Positions 27,745 to 35,297 of a stretch of DNA of 64,000 bases are shown here, in pieces. A model generated the notes under the pieces. It ran no database searches and was not told the DNA's origin. It worked only from the letters and a program-made list of their open reading frames with translations. The DNA is taken from assembly GCA_964586595.1 (NCBI GenBank), contig CAZPHB010000015.1:1-64000 (forward strand), in the 5' to 3' direction. Positions within the stretch are counted from its first letter, which is position 1; every line of letters begins with the position of its first letter. The position numbers were made by a program, and so were the translations under genes. This DNA is from REEB481 sp964586595. Lineage in GTDB: Bacteria > Bacteroidota > Bacteroidia > NS11-12g > UBA955.

Positions 27745-28124
27745 TCCAGCGACAAACCCAATTTATGCCTGAACAGGATGCCCATCTGTTCGGCACGCTT
27801 CTTCCATTCGGAAGCCATCGGCCCAGAATATGTCCCGTCAATTGCTTCAAAGAGAAACTGCATCCACAACTGAAAATCTTCGTTGTCCAGCTGCAGTTTC
27901 ACATGAGGTTCAAAAGAGCTGCCGCGATAAGGATGCGCTGCTGCATTTATGCCCAGCACAAAGCACCAGAAATCATGGATGTTGGGAAGGTGTTCCTCCA
28001 GGTTCAGGTGCGCGAACTTACCTGCGGTATGGGCGTGCTTCAGCAAAGCAGCATATTGAACCTGAACTACATGCTGCACATCGGAACGGGTTGCCACATC
28101 GGGAAGCGGAACATTGTTTGCCAT
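27741..28124 (-). CDS. Group III truncated hemoglobin
   Basis: A 127-aa globin of the truncated group III type. The B-helix RSDVQHVVQVQYAALL, the E-region HLPNIHDFWCFVLG and the proximal-histidine segment SFEPHVKLQL are in the expected order, ending with the WMQFLFEAID helix. Such globins bind O2 or NO and often respond to nitrosative stress or low oxygen. It is divergent from the Crp/Fnr gene; the shared 85-bp region holds one Crp/Fnr palindrome, so both may answer to the same regulator. Confidence 0.8.
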   Translation of the reverse strand: MANNVPLPDVATRSDVQHVVQVQYAALLKHAHTAGKFAHLNLEEHLPNIHDFWCFVLGINAAAHPYRGSSFEPHVKLQLDNEDFQLWMQFLFEAIDGTYSGPMASEWKKRAEQMGILFRHKLGLSLD

Positions 28125-28160
28125 CGAGACGCAAGTTAAACTTGGGAAGGAAAGAACTTT

Positions 28161-28205
28161 TGTGACTCAGGTCATTCTTGCTATTGACTTCTGAAGTTAG
28201 TTTTA
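28161..28205 (+). promoter_or_regulatory. Crp/Fnr-type box and -7 element of the regulator gene
   Basis: The box TGTGACTCAGGTCATT (28161-28176) contains the inverted repeat TGAC-N4-GTCA centred at 28168.5. The -7 element TAGTTTTA (28198-28205) begins 29.5 bp downstream of that centre. The predicted transcription start falls at or next to the ATG at 28210, so the box would sit near -41.5, a class II activator position. It also lies upstream of the divergent globin gene. Confidence 0.65.
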
Positions 28206-28209
28206 CCGC

Positions 28210-28854
28210 ATGATTGAACAGTTGAAGCAACGATTTCCCATGCTGGAGCTTCCCCTGTTGGAAGAAATGGCTGCTGTTGGGAGCATCAAATTCGTTCAGG
28301 CCGGTGATGTACTTATCCAAACCGGTCAGTACATCCGCTCAACCGTTTTGGTGATCAGCGGCAACATCAAGATTTTCCGAGAAAGCGAAGAGGGCGGTGA
28401 GTTTCTGGTGTACTACCTCAGACCCGGAAATGCCTGCGCCGTAAGCATGATTTGTGCCATGAAACGCGACACCAGTGAGGTCAGCGCCATTGCCGTTGAT
28501 GACAGTGAAGTTTTGTTGGTTCCGTTGGAACGGATGGATACCTGGATGATGCGTTATACCAGCTGGAACCATTTCGTGCTGGGCAACTACCGCGAGCGTT
28601 TTGAAGAATTGTTGCAGGTGGTGGATCAAATTGCCTTTCGGAGCCTGGATGAACGGCTTGAATTTCACCTGCAGCGATTGGCTAAACACAGCAACAGCCG
28701 CACCATACAAGCGTCACATCAGGATATTGCTAACGACCTTAATTCCTCAAGGGAGGTGATTTCGCGACTGCTGAAAAAAATGGAACAGAAAGGCCTGGTG
28801 ACCCTGCAGCGCAACCAGATCATCCTGAACGAACGATTCAGCGCCCATGACTGA
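28210..28854 (+). CDS. Crp/Fnr-family transcription regulator
   Basis: A 214-aa regulator with an N-terminal cyclic-nucleotide-binding-like beta-roll (residues about 20-115), a long dimer helix, and a C-terminal winged helix (ASHQDIANDLNSSREVISRLLKKME). The recognition helix has S-R-E-V-I-S-R, combining the Arg-Glu of CRP with the Ser-Arg of FNR, which predicts TGA-type half sites. No N-terminal cysteine cluster for a 4Fe-4S centre is seen; cysteines lie at about residues 78 and 84. Ligand unknown. A matching box in its own promoter suggests autoregulation. It overlaps the next gene by 8 bp. Confidence 0.85.
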   Translation: MIEQLKQRFPMLELPLLEEMAAVGSIKFVQAGDVLIQTGQYIRSTVLVISGNIKIFRESEEGGEFLVYYLRPGNACAVSMICAMKRDTSEVSAIAVDDSEVLLVPLERMDTWMMRYTSWNHFVLGNYRERFEELLQVVDQIAFRSLDERLEFHLQRLAKHSNSRTIQASHQDIANDLNSSREVISRLLKKMEQKGLVTLQRNQIILNERFSAHD

Positions 28855-29458
28855 TTTACACCGGAAGGACTATTGGAACAGCCGCTGGAAAGAAGGAAAA
28901 ACCGGCTGGGATTTGGGCATGCCTTCACCGCCCTTGCTGCACCTGATACAAAGCTTGCATCCATCCAAAAACAGCCGCATCCTGATTCCGGGCTGCGGCA
29001 ATGCCTGGGAAGCTGAATGGCTTGCTGCAAACGGATTTACCGACATTACACTGGTGGACATCGCACCTGAGCTGTGCAGCCAGCTGGAACAGCGCTTCGC
29101 CCAAACTCCGGCCATCACCGTTCGCTGCATGGATTTCTTCGACCTTGAAGGCCCCTACGATCTGGTGCTTGAACAAACCTTCTTCTGCGCCATCTTGCCC
29201 GAACTGCGCGGGGCCTACGTTGAAAAGATGCATGCTTTGCTGGCCGAACACGGAATCCTTGCCGGTGTGTTGTTCGATACCTTATTCCCGTTTGAAGGCC
29301 CACCGTTCGGCGGCCATGCCGATGATTACCGCGCATTGTTTGGGGAACAGTTTCAACATGTACAGATTATGGCTTGCATCCACAGCGCTGCCCCCCGCGC
29401 AGGCACCGAATGCCTGATGGCATGCAGCCAACATGTGCTGCCCTTCGGATCAGTATAG
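28847..29458 (+). CDS. TPMT-family SAM-dependent methyltransferase
   Basis: A 203-aa methyltransferase of the thiopurine S-methyltransferase family. The N-terminal WNSRWKEGKTGWDLGMPSPPL is diagnostic, motif I is RILIPGCGNAWEAEWLA, and LVLEQTFFCAILPELR follows. Bacterial members methylate sulfur, selenium or tellurium compounds, or other thiols. Translational overlap with the Crp/Fnr gene and the sulfur-metabolism neighbourhood make a thiol substrate plausible. Confidence 0.82.
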   Translation: MTDLHRKDYWNSRWKEGKTGWDLGMPSPPLLHLIQSLHPSKNSRILIPGCGNAWEAEWLAANGFTDITLVDIAPELCSQLEQRFAQTPAITVRCMDFFDLEGPYDLVLEQTFFCAILPELRGAYVEKMHALLAEHGILAGVLFDTLFPFEGPPFGGHADDYRALFGEQFQHVQIMACIHSAAPRAGTECLMACSQHVLPFGSV

Positions 29459-29512
29459 CCATTCTGTAAAAACACTTCACGCCGGGAGGCGTTATGTGCA
29501 TAAACCACATGC

Positions 29513-30322
29513 ATGCCCAACAAGAGCATTTTTCTGGTTAAACTCATGGATTGCCCGTCGGAAGCGGCGATGATACGCATGCAGCTGCAGGGCAAAGAAC
29601 AGGTAACATCGGTGCAGTGCAACGTAGCCGAACGCACAGCTGAAGTGATTCATTCCGGCGAAGCCGAAGCCATCCTCAGCGCGTTACAGCCGCTGCAGCT
29701 CGGCATCAGCTTGTTGGAAAGCAAACCATGGAACGTTGAAGCAACAACAATACAAAACAGCGTTTCCAGGGAGCGCAATCTGCTTTGGGCAGTGCTTGGG
29801 TTGAATCTGGGGTTTTTCTTCATTGAAGGCTTCGCCGGATGCTGGGCAGGCTCTGCCGGTCTGATGGCGGACGGAGCCGACATGCTGGCCGATGCGCTGG
29901 TTTATGGACTGGCACTGCTGGCCGTAAGCGGAGGCACAGCGAAACAGCGTAATGCCGCACTGGCCGCAGCATTGCTGCAGTTTGCCGTGGCTTTATACAC
30001 CTTTTATGAAGTTTTGGAACGGTGGCTGAATCCTTCTTCACTGCCCCACATCCAATGGATGATGTACACATCTATAGGTGCCTTGGCCGCCAATATTGCC
30101 TGCCTGTATCTGCTCCGGCAGCAGGAATCTTCCAAAGCACACATCCGCGCCAGCGTCATCTTCACCTCCAACGACATCCTGGCCAACTTGGGCGTGATGT
30201 TGGCTGCCGGTTTGGTTTGGTACAGCAATTCGAAAATTCCTGATTTGGTGGTTGGCACCCTGGTGTTGCTGTTGGTGCTGCACGGCGCCCTGCGTATTTA
30301 CCGCATCAGCCGGGTTGTTTGA
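29513..30322 (+). CDS. CDF-like cation transporter with N-terminal HMA-like domain
   Basis: A 269-aa membrane protein. Residues 1-75 resemble a heavy-metal-associated-like fold (FLVKLMDCPSEAAMIRMQL) without a CxxC. Six helices follow, with cation-diffusion-facilitator signatures SAGLMADGADMLADAL and SVIFTSNDILANLG. The usual HxxxD metal sites are changed to DxxxD and NxxxN, so the transported ion may not be zinc. Start chosen at 29513. Confidence 0.7.
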   Translation: MPNKSIFLVKLMDCPSEAAMIRMQLQGKEQVTSVQCNVAERTAEVIHSGEAEAILSALQPLQLGISLLESKPWNVEATTIQNSVSRERNLLWAVLGLNLGFFFIEGFAGCWAGSAGLMADGADMLADALVYGLALLAVSGGTAKQRNAALAAALLQFAVALYTFYEVLERWLNPSSLPHIQWMMYTSIGALAANIACLYLLRQQESSKAHIRASVIFTSNDILANLGVMLAAGLVWYSNSKIPDLVVGTLVLLLVLHGALRIYRISRVV

Positions 30323-30389
30323 AGGTTACGGATGAGTCTTCCAGCCATGCCTTGAACTTCGATTCCCTACATTCGCACATACAATCCTT

Positions 30390-31490
30390 ATGTCTTTGAA
30401 CGCCAGCATCCAGACAGAAATTGACGCCGCATACCTTTACGGCATCCTAGCAGATACCGAAGAAGATCCTGCTGTAGCGCGCATCTTCAGGGAGATGAGC
30501 AACATCGAAGCAGGGCATGCACAAGCGTTTCTAAAAAGCCAGGGACTGGATGCTACGGTATTGCCGCCGCCTTCGCGCAGGGCGAAAACCTTACGGCGCA
30601 TTGGCAAAATTTTCGGCAATGATTACATCCTGGGCGTGTTGATGGACACGGAAAAATCACTGGCAGCGAACATTTCCAAAGCGCGGAGCAGCACAGGTAC
30701 CGCACCGGGTTTATCAGACACCACCCATGTGGCCATCCTGAAGAACATCCTGAACAACCATAAAGATGTTTCCGGCACACAGCTGGCGCGCTTCGAAAAA
30801 AGACACCGCTCGGTGGGCGGGAATGCGCTGCGTGCGGCTGTGCTGGGAGGGAACGACGGACTGGTTTCAAATTTCAGTTTGGTGATGGGTGTTGCCGGTG
30901 CCACCGGAGGTCAATCGGAGGTGCTGCTGGCAGGTGTGGCCGGTTTGCTGGCAGGAGCTTTATCGATGGCCTTGGGCGAATGGATTTCTGTAAAAAGCTC
31001 GCAAGAGCTTTACGAAAACCAGATGGAGTTGGAAATGGAAGAACTGGAAATTAACCCCGAAGGCGAGCAGCATGAGCTGAAACTCATTTACATGGCCAAA
31101 GGCATTTCCGAAGAACAGGCCGCAGAGATGGCCGAAACACTGATGCAAGACCGCGACAAAGCCCACCAGATGCTGGTGCGCGAGGAGTTGGGCATCAACA
31201 GTGAAGAATTGAAAGGTTCAGCCATGGAAGCAGCGCTTGCTTCATTTTTCCTATTCGCCCTTGGCGCCATCATTCCGGTTATTCCCTTTTTCTTCAGCGG
31301 TGGCTGGACCGCCATTGGCCTCAGTGCCATACTCAGCGCCGGCGGCCTGTTTCTGATTGGTTCGGCCATAACATTATTCACCGGAAAAAGCGTTTGGTTC
31401 TCGGGTATGAGGCAGGTTTTGTTCGGACTGGCTGCCGCAGCCATCACCTTTGGCATCGGGAAACTCATCGGCGTTTCAATGGTTGGTTGA
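30390..31490 (+). CDS. Ferritin-like/VIT1 fusion, MbfA-type iron transporter
   Basis: A 366-aa fusion. Residues about 1-135 form a rubrerythrin-like four-helix bundle (EIDAAYLYGILADTEEDP with Glu ligands, then EAGHAQAF). Residues about 140-366 are a VIT1/CCC1 membrane domain (LRAAVLGGNDGLVSNFSLVMGVAGA; charged cytoplasmic loop; three C-terminal helices). Known relatives (MbfA/erythrin-VIT1) export iron or protect from peroxide. It sits in the stress block between the CDF-like carrier and the persulfide enzyme. TACATTCG at 30368 is a weak -7 candidate; no Crp/Fnr box is at the fixed spacing. Confidence 0.85.
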   Translation: MSLNASIQTEIDAAYLYGILADTEEDPAVARIFREMSNIEAGHAQAFLKSQGLDATVLPPPSRRAKTLRRIGKIFGNDYILGVLMDTEKSLAANISKARSSTGTAPGLSDTTHVAILKNILNNHKDVSGTQLARFEKRHRSVGGNALRAAVLGGNDGLVSNFSLVMGVAGATGGQSEVLLAGVAGLLAGALSMALGEWISVKSSQELYENQMELEMEELEINPEGEQHELKLIYMAKGISEEQAAEMAETLMQDRDKAHQMLVREELGINSEELKGSAMEAALASFFLFALGAIIPVIPFFFSGGWTAIGLSAILSAGGLFLIGSAITLFTGKSVWFSGMRQVLFGLAAAAITFGIGKLIGVSMVG

Positions 31491-31527
31491 AGCTGCATGA
31501 AACCCTGAGCCTTGTCAGCATACATTG

Positions 31528-31593
31528 CTGATGTAAATCAAGGGCAGAAGTAACTCAAGTCACGGCCCGGGCCCGATGGCAGGGTCAACTTTG
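31528..31593 (+). promoter_or_regulatory. Two Crp/Fnr-type boxes and -7 element before the MBL-rhodanese gene
   Basis: The upstream box CTGATGTAAATCAA (31528-31541) differs from the classical FNR site TTGAT-N4-ATCAA by one base. The downstream box AGTAACTCAAGTCACG (31549-31564, centre 31556.5) resembles the one before the Crp/Fnr gene, even in its spacer. The -7 element CAACTTTG (31586-31593) begins 29.5 bp after the second centre, the same geometry as the other two promoters. Confidence 0.65.
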
Positions 31594-31613
31594 TGACAAC
31601 AAAAGTTACTACC

Positions 31614-33035
31614 ATGAAGATTGAACAGATTTACACCGGATGTTTGGCACATGGCGCATACTATATTGAAAGCCAGGGGGAAGTTGCCATTGTTGATCCA
31701 CTCCGTGAAGTGCAACCTTATATTGACCGGGCAGCACGCAGTGGCGCTCAGATTCGCTACGTGCTGGAAACCCATTTTCATGCGGATTTTGTGAGTGGAC
31801 ATCTGGACCTGGCCTCAAAAACCGGTGCGCAAATCGTTTTTGGTCCGAATGCGAAACCACAGTTTGAAGCGCATGTTGCTGCAGATGGCGAACGGCTGAA
31901 ACTTGGAAACATCAGCATCGAAGTGTTGCACACCCCGGGACATACCATGGAAAGCAGCTGCTACCTGGTGTACGACGAACAAGGCAAAGCCCACAGCCTG
32001 TTCAGCGGCGATACGCTGTTCATCGGGGATGTTGGTCGCCCAGATCTTGCCCAGCATGTGATTGCCGACCTCACCCAGGAAAAACTCGCTGCGCACTTGT
32101 TCGACTCGCTGCGCCATAAAATCATGCCCCTATCTGACGACATCATTATTTATCCGGGCCACGGTGCGGGTAGTGCCTGCGGCAAGAATATGAGCAAAGA
32201 AACCAGCGATACCCTTGGACATCAGAAACAGGTAAACTACGCGCTGAACCCTCTGCTCGGCCGGGAGCAATTCATCCGCGACTTACTCGAAGGACTGACA
32301 CCTCCGCCTTCTTATTTTCCGCAAAACGTGCTGATGAACATCAAAGGTTATCAGTCGCTGGACCGGGTGATGGAACGAGGGCTGCAAAAGTTGTCGCCGA
32401 TTGCTTTTGAAGCCGCTGCGAACGAAACAGAGGCACTGATTATTGACACCCGAGATGCGGAAGTTTTTGCCCGCGGATTCATCCCCAATTCCATCAATAT
32501 TGGCATCGATGGAAGTTTCGCAACCTGGGTGGGAACCCTTGTTCCGGATGTAACACAAGAACTGCTGATTGTTGCCGAACCCGGTCGCGAAGAGGAAATC
32601 ATCACCCGACTTGCACGGGTTGGTTTCGACAACTGCATCGGTTACCTGGAGGGTGGCTTTGAGGCCTGGAAAAAAGCCGGCAACGAGGTGGATTCTGTAA
32701 AACGCATTGACGCTGCTGAACTGCATCAACTGATGAAGACGCAGCCTGATTTGCAACTGTTGGACGTGCGCAAGAAAAGTGAATACGACAGCGAACATGT
32801 GATTGGTGCCATCAACGCGCCGCTGGATTATGTAAACGACAGCCAATCGATGGTAAACCGCGCCAAAACCGCATACATACATTGCGCCGGCGGTTATCGT
32901 TCCATGATTTTCACCTCCATCCTGAAGGCCCGGGGTTATGAACAGCTTATTGATGTGCGCGGCGGTTTTAAAGCTATTCGCGAATCAGAACTGTTCACTA
33001 TTTCTGAATATGTTTGCCCCAGCACTTTACTCTAA
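31614..33035 (+). CDS. MBL-fold persulfide dioxygenase/rhodanese fusion, CstB-like
   Basis: A 473-aa cytoplasmic sulfur enzyme. Residues 1-240 are a metallo-beta-lactamase domain with H54-F-H56-A-D58 and the downstream HTPGHT and SGDTLFIGDVGRPD metal ligands, the ETHE1/PDO type. Two rhodanese domains follow: about 255-360 (IIDTRDAEVFARGFIP, no obvious catalytic Cys) and about 370-465 with active-site loop IHCAGGYRS. CstB-type proteins oxidise persulfide to sulfite/thiosulfate in sulfide detoxification. ATG at 31614 was chosen over an upstream GTG at 31593 that lies in the promoter. Confidence 0.87.
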   Translation: MKIEQIYTGCLAHGAYYIESQGEVAIVDPLREVQPYIDRAARSGAQIRYVLETHFHADFVSGHLDLASKTGAQIVFGPNAKPQFEAHVAADGERLKLGNISIEVLHTPGHTMESSCYLVYDEQGKAHSLFSGDTLFIGDVGRPDLAQHVIADLTQEKLAAHLFDSLRHKIMPLSDDIIIYPGHGAGSACGKNMSKETSDTLGHQKQVNYALNPLLGREQFIRDLLEGLTPPPSYFPQNVLMNIKGYQSLDRVMERGLQKLSPIAFEAAANETEALIIDTRDAEVFARGFIPNSINIGIDGSFATWVGTLVPDVTQELLIVAEPGREEEIITRLARVGFDNCIGYLEGGFEAWKKAGNEVDSVKRIDAAELHQLMKTQPDLQLLDVRKKSEYDSEHVIGAINAPLDYVNDSQSMVNRAKTAYIHCAGGYRSMIFTSILKARGYEQLIDVRGGFKAIRESELFTISEYVCPSTLL

Positions 33036-33101
33036 AAAAAATGCATTCATTGCAATCAGGTGCTATGGCAACCTGGCTGCTTTTAATACCTAAAAGAACA
33101 C

Positions 33102-33416
33102 ATGCTAACATTCATCAAAAAACTCTTGGGTCTTGGGCCCTCCGTCAACCTCAAAGCCTTACATGAGCAGGGCGCTGTCATCCTGGACGTACGCACGCCA
33201 GGCGAATTCAACGCCGGCCATGTGCATGGTGCAGTAAACATTCCATTGGATAAACTATCCGGTAACCTGAAAAAGATCCAGGGATGGAAGAAACCGGTCA
33301 TTACCTGCTGTCAGAGCGGCACACGCAGTGGCATGGCCACAGGTATGCTTCGGAAAAAAGGTGTTGAGGTATATAACGGCGGAGGCTGGTCCTCACTGCG
33401 GAATCGCTTGAAATAA
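33102..33416 (+). CDS. Single-domain rhodanese
   Basis: A 104-aa sulfurtransferase with VILDVRTPGEFNAGHVHGAVNIPLD and the active-site loop C70-Q-S-G-T-R; a second Cys (69) precedes it. The N-terminus MLTFIKKLLGLG is hydrophobic and basic and may associate with the membrane. It would move sulfane sulfur in the same pathway as the MBL-rhodanese enzyme 66 bp upstream. Confidence 0.88.
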   Translation: MLTFIKKLLGLGPSVNLKALHEQGAVILDVRTPGEFNAGHVHGAVNIPLDKLSGNLKKIQGWKKPVITCCQSGTRSGMATGMLRKKGVEVYNGGGWSSLRNRLK

Positions 33417-33425
33417 AGGACTTCA

Positions 33426-33470
33426 GGTGACCTGCATCACAATATACTTTTTCCTTAGAACAGAACTTTG
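33426..33470 (+). promoter_or_regulatory. Crp/Fnr-type box and -7 element of the thioredoxin gene
   Basis: GGTGACCTGCATCACA (33426-33441, centre 33433.5) is close to the CRP consensus TGTGA-N6-TCACA. The -7 element GAACTTTG (33463-33470) begins 29.5 bp downstream, exactly as in the two other promoters, and the ATG at 33479 follows within a few bases of the expected start site. Confidence 0.65.
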
Positions 33471-33478
33471 AACACATT

Positions 33479-33787
33479 ATGGCAGCTAAAGAAAGCTTTC
33501 AACAGATCATTAAAGGTGAAACCCCTGTATTGGTTGATTTCTATGCCGAATGGTGCGGCCCGTGTAAAGCGATGGCCCCCATGCTCGTGCAGTTTCAAAA
33601 GGAAATGGGCAATAAGGTTCGGGTCATCAAAGTGGATGTGGACCGCAATCCTGAGGCAGCGGCAAGTTTCAGGGTTCAGGCAGTGCCAACATTGATGCTG
33701 TTTAAATCGGGCAACATTGCCTGGAAACACAGCGGAGCAGTGCCGGTACAAACGTTGAAAGAAGCGGTTAAAAAGGTGCTTTCCTGA
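33479..33787 (+). CDS. Thioredoxin
   Basis: A 102-aa classical thioredoxin with W25-C-G-P-C29 and the cis-proline segment FRVQAVPTLMLFKSG. It is cytoplasmic, with no signal peptide. In this cluster it could reduce protein persulfides or support the rhodaneses. It has its own promoter with a Crp/Fnr box. Not assigned as the main trxA because Bacteroidota often carry several. Confidence 0.92.
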   Translation: MAAKESFQQIIKGETPVLVDFYAEWCGPCKAMAPMLVQFQKEMGNKVRVIKVDVDRNPEAAASFRVQAVPTLMLFKSGNIAWKHSGAVPVQTLKEAVKKVLS

Positions 33788-33797
33788 ACAGAAAACC

Positions 33798-34205
33798 ATG
33801 TGTGCACACGATTCCAAAAAACCATCCTGGCTTCGCGCCTTTGCAGGTGAACGTTGTCCGCGCTGCCGCCGGGGAAGGATGTTTCGTCATCCCATCTGGA
33901 AGCTCGGATCATTGCTGGAGATGCACCCGAATTGCGAAGTCTGCGGTTTGAAGTTTGAACGCGAAACCGGCTTCTATTATGGGGCGATGTACGTGAGTTA
34001 TGCGTTTACTGTTGGCACACTGGTCAGCGAGTTTTTATTTCTTACCAGTGTACTGGACATTCAAAATCCCGATACCTGGTTTTTAGTGATTCTGGGCTCA
34101 CTGGCACTGCTGCTGCCCATTTTCTTCAGATACAGCCGGGTTCTATACCTGCGCATGGCCGGTCAAATCAATTACGATTACGACCCGGAAGTAAAAAACC
34201 CATAA
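33798..34205 (+). CDS. DUF983 membrane protein
   Basis: A 135-aa DUF983 protein: an N-terminal zinc-ribbon-like pair of motifs (CPRCRRGRMF and CEVCGLKFERETGFYYGAMYVSY) followed by two transmembrane helices and a cytoplasmic tail. Function unknown; common in Bacteroidota and alphaproteobacteria. It follows the thioredoxin gene by 10 bp and ends just before a strong terminator. Confidence 0.85.
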   Translation: MCAHDSKKPSWLRAFAGERCPRCRRGRMFRHPIWKLGSLLEMHPNCEVCGLKFERETGFYYGAMYVSYAFTVGTLVSEFLFLTSVLDIQNPDTWFLVILGSLALLLPIFFRYSRVLYLRMAGQINYDYDPEVKNP

Positions 34206-34213
34206 ACCTCTAA

Positions 34214-34247
34214 AACAGAAGAGCCGCCCCAGGGCGGCTCTTCTGTT
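34214..34247. terminator. Bidirectional terminator
   Basis: A perfect 16-bp inverted repeat (AACAGAAGAGCCGCCC and its complement, 2-nt spacer) lies between the convergent DUF983 and OmpA-family genes, with A-rich and T-rich flanks. It should stop transcription from both sides. Confidence 0.85.
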
Positions 34248-34266
34248 GTTCATCACCCTGCAAAAA

Positions 34267-35133
34267 TCAGCGGGTTCCATCTTCAATCAGCTTCATAAAC
34301 TGATCGAGCTGGGGTAAAATAACGATGCGTGTTCTGCGGTTTTCCGCGCGTCCCTGGTCGGTATCGTTGGATGCCGCCGGAAGGTATTCACTGCGTCCGG
34401 CTGCGGTGATGCGCTTGGGGTCTACTTTGAAGTCGTTCTGCAACACGCGGGCAACAGCGGTAGCACGCAGTACACTCAAATCCCAATTGTCGCGAATGGT
34501 ACCGCCAAGCACGGGTTTGTTATCGGTATGCCCTTCTATCATGAACTGTATGTCCGGACGGCTGTTGAGCACGGTAGCTACCTTGCTGAGTACCTTTCTC
34601 GATGCCGCAGCCGGCTCAATGCTGGCACTTGGAAACAGCAGCTTGTCAGATATTGCGATGAATACCGCGCTGCCCTCAATGCGAATGTCAATATCCTTAT
34701 CGTTTACATCCTTCAATGCACCTTTCAATGCGAGTACTAAAGCCATATTTAATGAATCTTTTCGCGCCATGGCCGCTTGCATGTTTCGGATGTATGATTC
34801 TTTGGAATTGATGTTTTCCAGCGAACGGCTGATGCTTTCCGCCTGGGTTTTGGTGATGATGGATAAGTCTGTAAGCTGACTCACCAGACTGGTGGTGTTC
34901 TTCTTCAGCGCTTCAACTTCCATCTGTAGCTCATGAATTTTGCCGACCTGACCTGATTTCTCACTCAGGCACTGGTCCAGCATGAAGCGAATTTTGTCGC
35001 ATGAGTCGCTCAGGTATTCATACCTGTTCAACTGTGCCTGGAATTTCTTTTTGGAAACACAGGAAGTGGCGCTCATGGCCAGCAGCGGAATCAGCAAATA
35101 GATGGCTGCCTTGGGGTTTAACGAATGGTTCAT
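34267..35133 (-). CDS. OmpA-family lipoprotein
   Basis: A 288-aa envelope protein. The signal peptide ends in the lipobox-like SATSC, followed by a coiled-coil region (about residues 35-130) and a C-terminal OmpA/MotB peptidoglycan-binding domain (FMIEGHTDNKP, NWDLSVLRATAVARVL, GRSEYLPAASN, RAENRRTRIVI). It would link outer membrane or complexes to peptidoglycan. The start at 35133 gives a normal lipoprotein signal; upstream in-frame ATGs exist. AAACTTTG on the minus strand at 35153-35146 is a probable -7 element. Confidence 0.85.
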   Translation of the reverse strand: MNHSLNPKAAIYLLIPLLAMSATSCVSKKKFQAQLNRYEYLSDSCDKIRFMLDQCLSEKSGQVGKIHELQMEVEALKKNTTSLVSQLTDLSIITKTQAESISRSLENINSKESYIRNMQAAMARKDSLNMALVLALKGALKDVNDKDIDIRIEGSAVFIAISDKLLFPSASIEPAAASRKVLSKVATVLNSRPDIQFMIEGHTDNKPVLGGTIRDNWDLSVLRATAVARVLQNDFKVDPKRITAAGRSEYLPAASNDTDQGRAENRRTRIVILPQLDQFMKLIEDGTR

Positions 35134-35262
35134 GATGTGCATGATCAAAGTTTCAAGAGGTGTAACAACAGGCAGCAAAATTAGTTCCATGCGGTGGCTT
35201 CCATGCCGCTGCGCTTGCCATCATCCCTTTACATTGTCCAGATAAATAGACCCATGCACAGG

Positions 35263-35293
35263 TTTGACGTTTGACGGCATGTTGCTTACTTTG
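35263..35293 (+). promoter_or_regulatory. glyA promoter
   Basis: TTTG at 35263-35266, a 19-bp spacer and TTACTTTG at 35286-35293 match the Bacteroidota promoter TTTG-N19-TAnnTTTG with one mismatch. The ATG of glyA follows only 4 nt after the -7 element, implying a leaderless or nearly leaderless mRNA. Confidence 0.65.
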
Positions 35294-35297
35294 CGGC

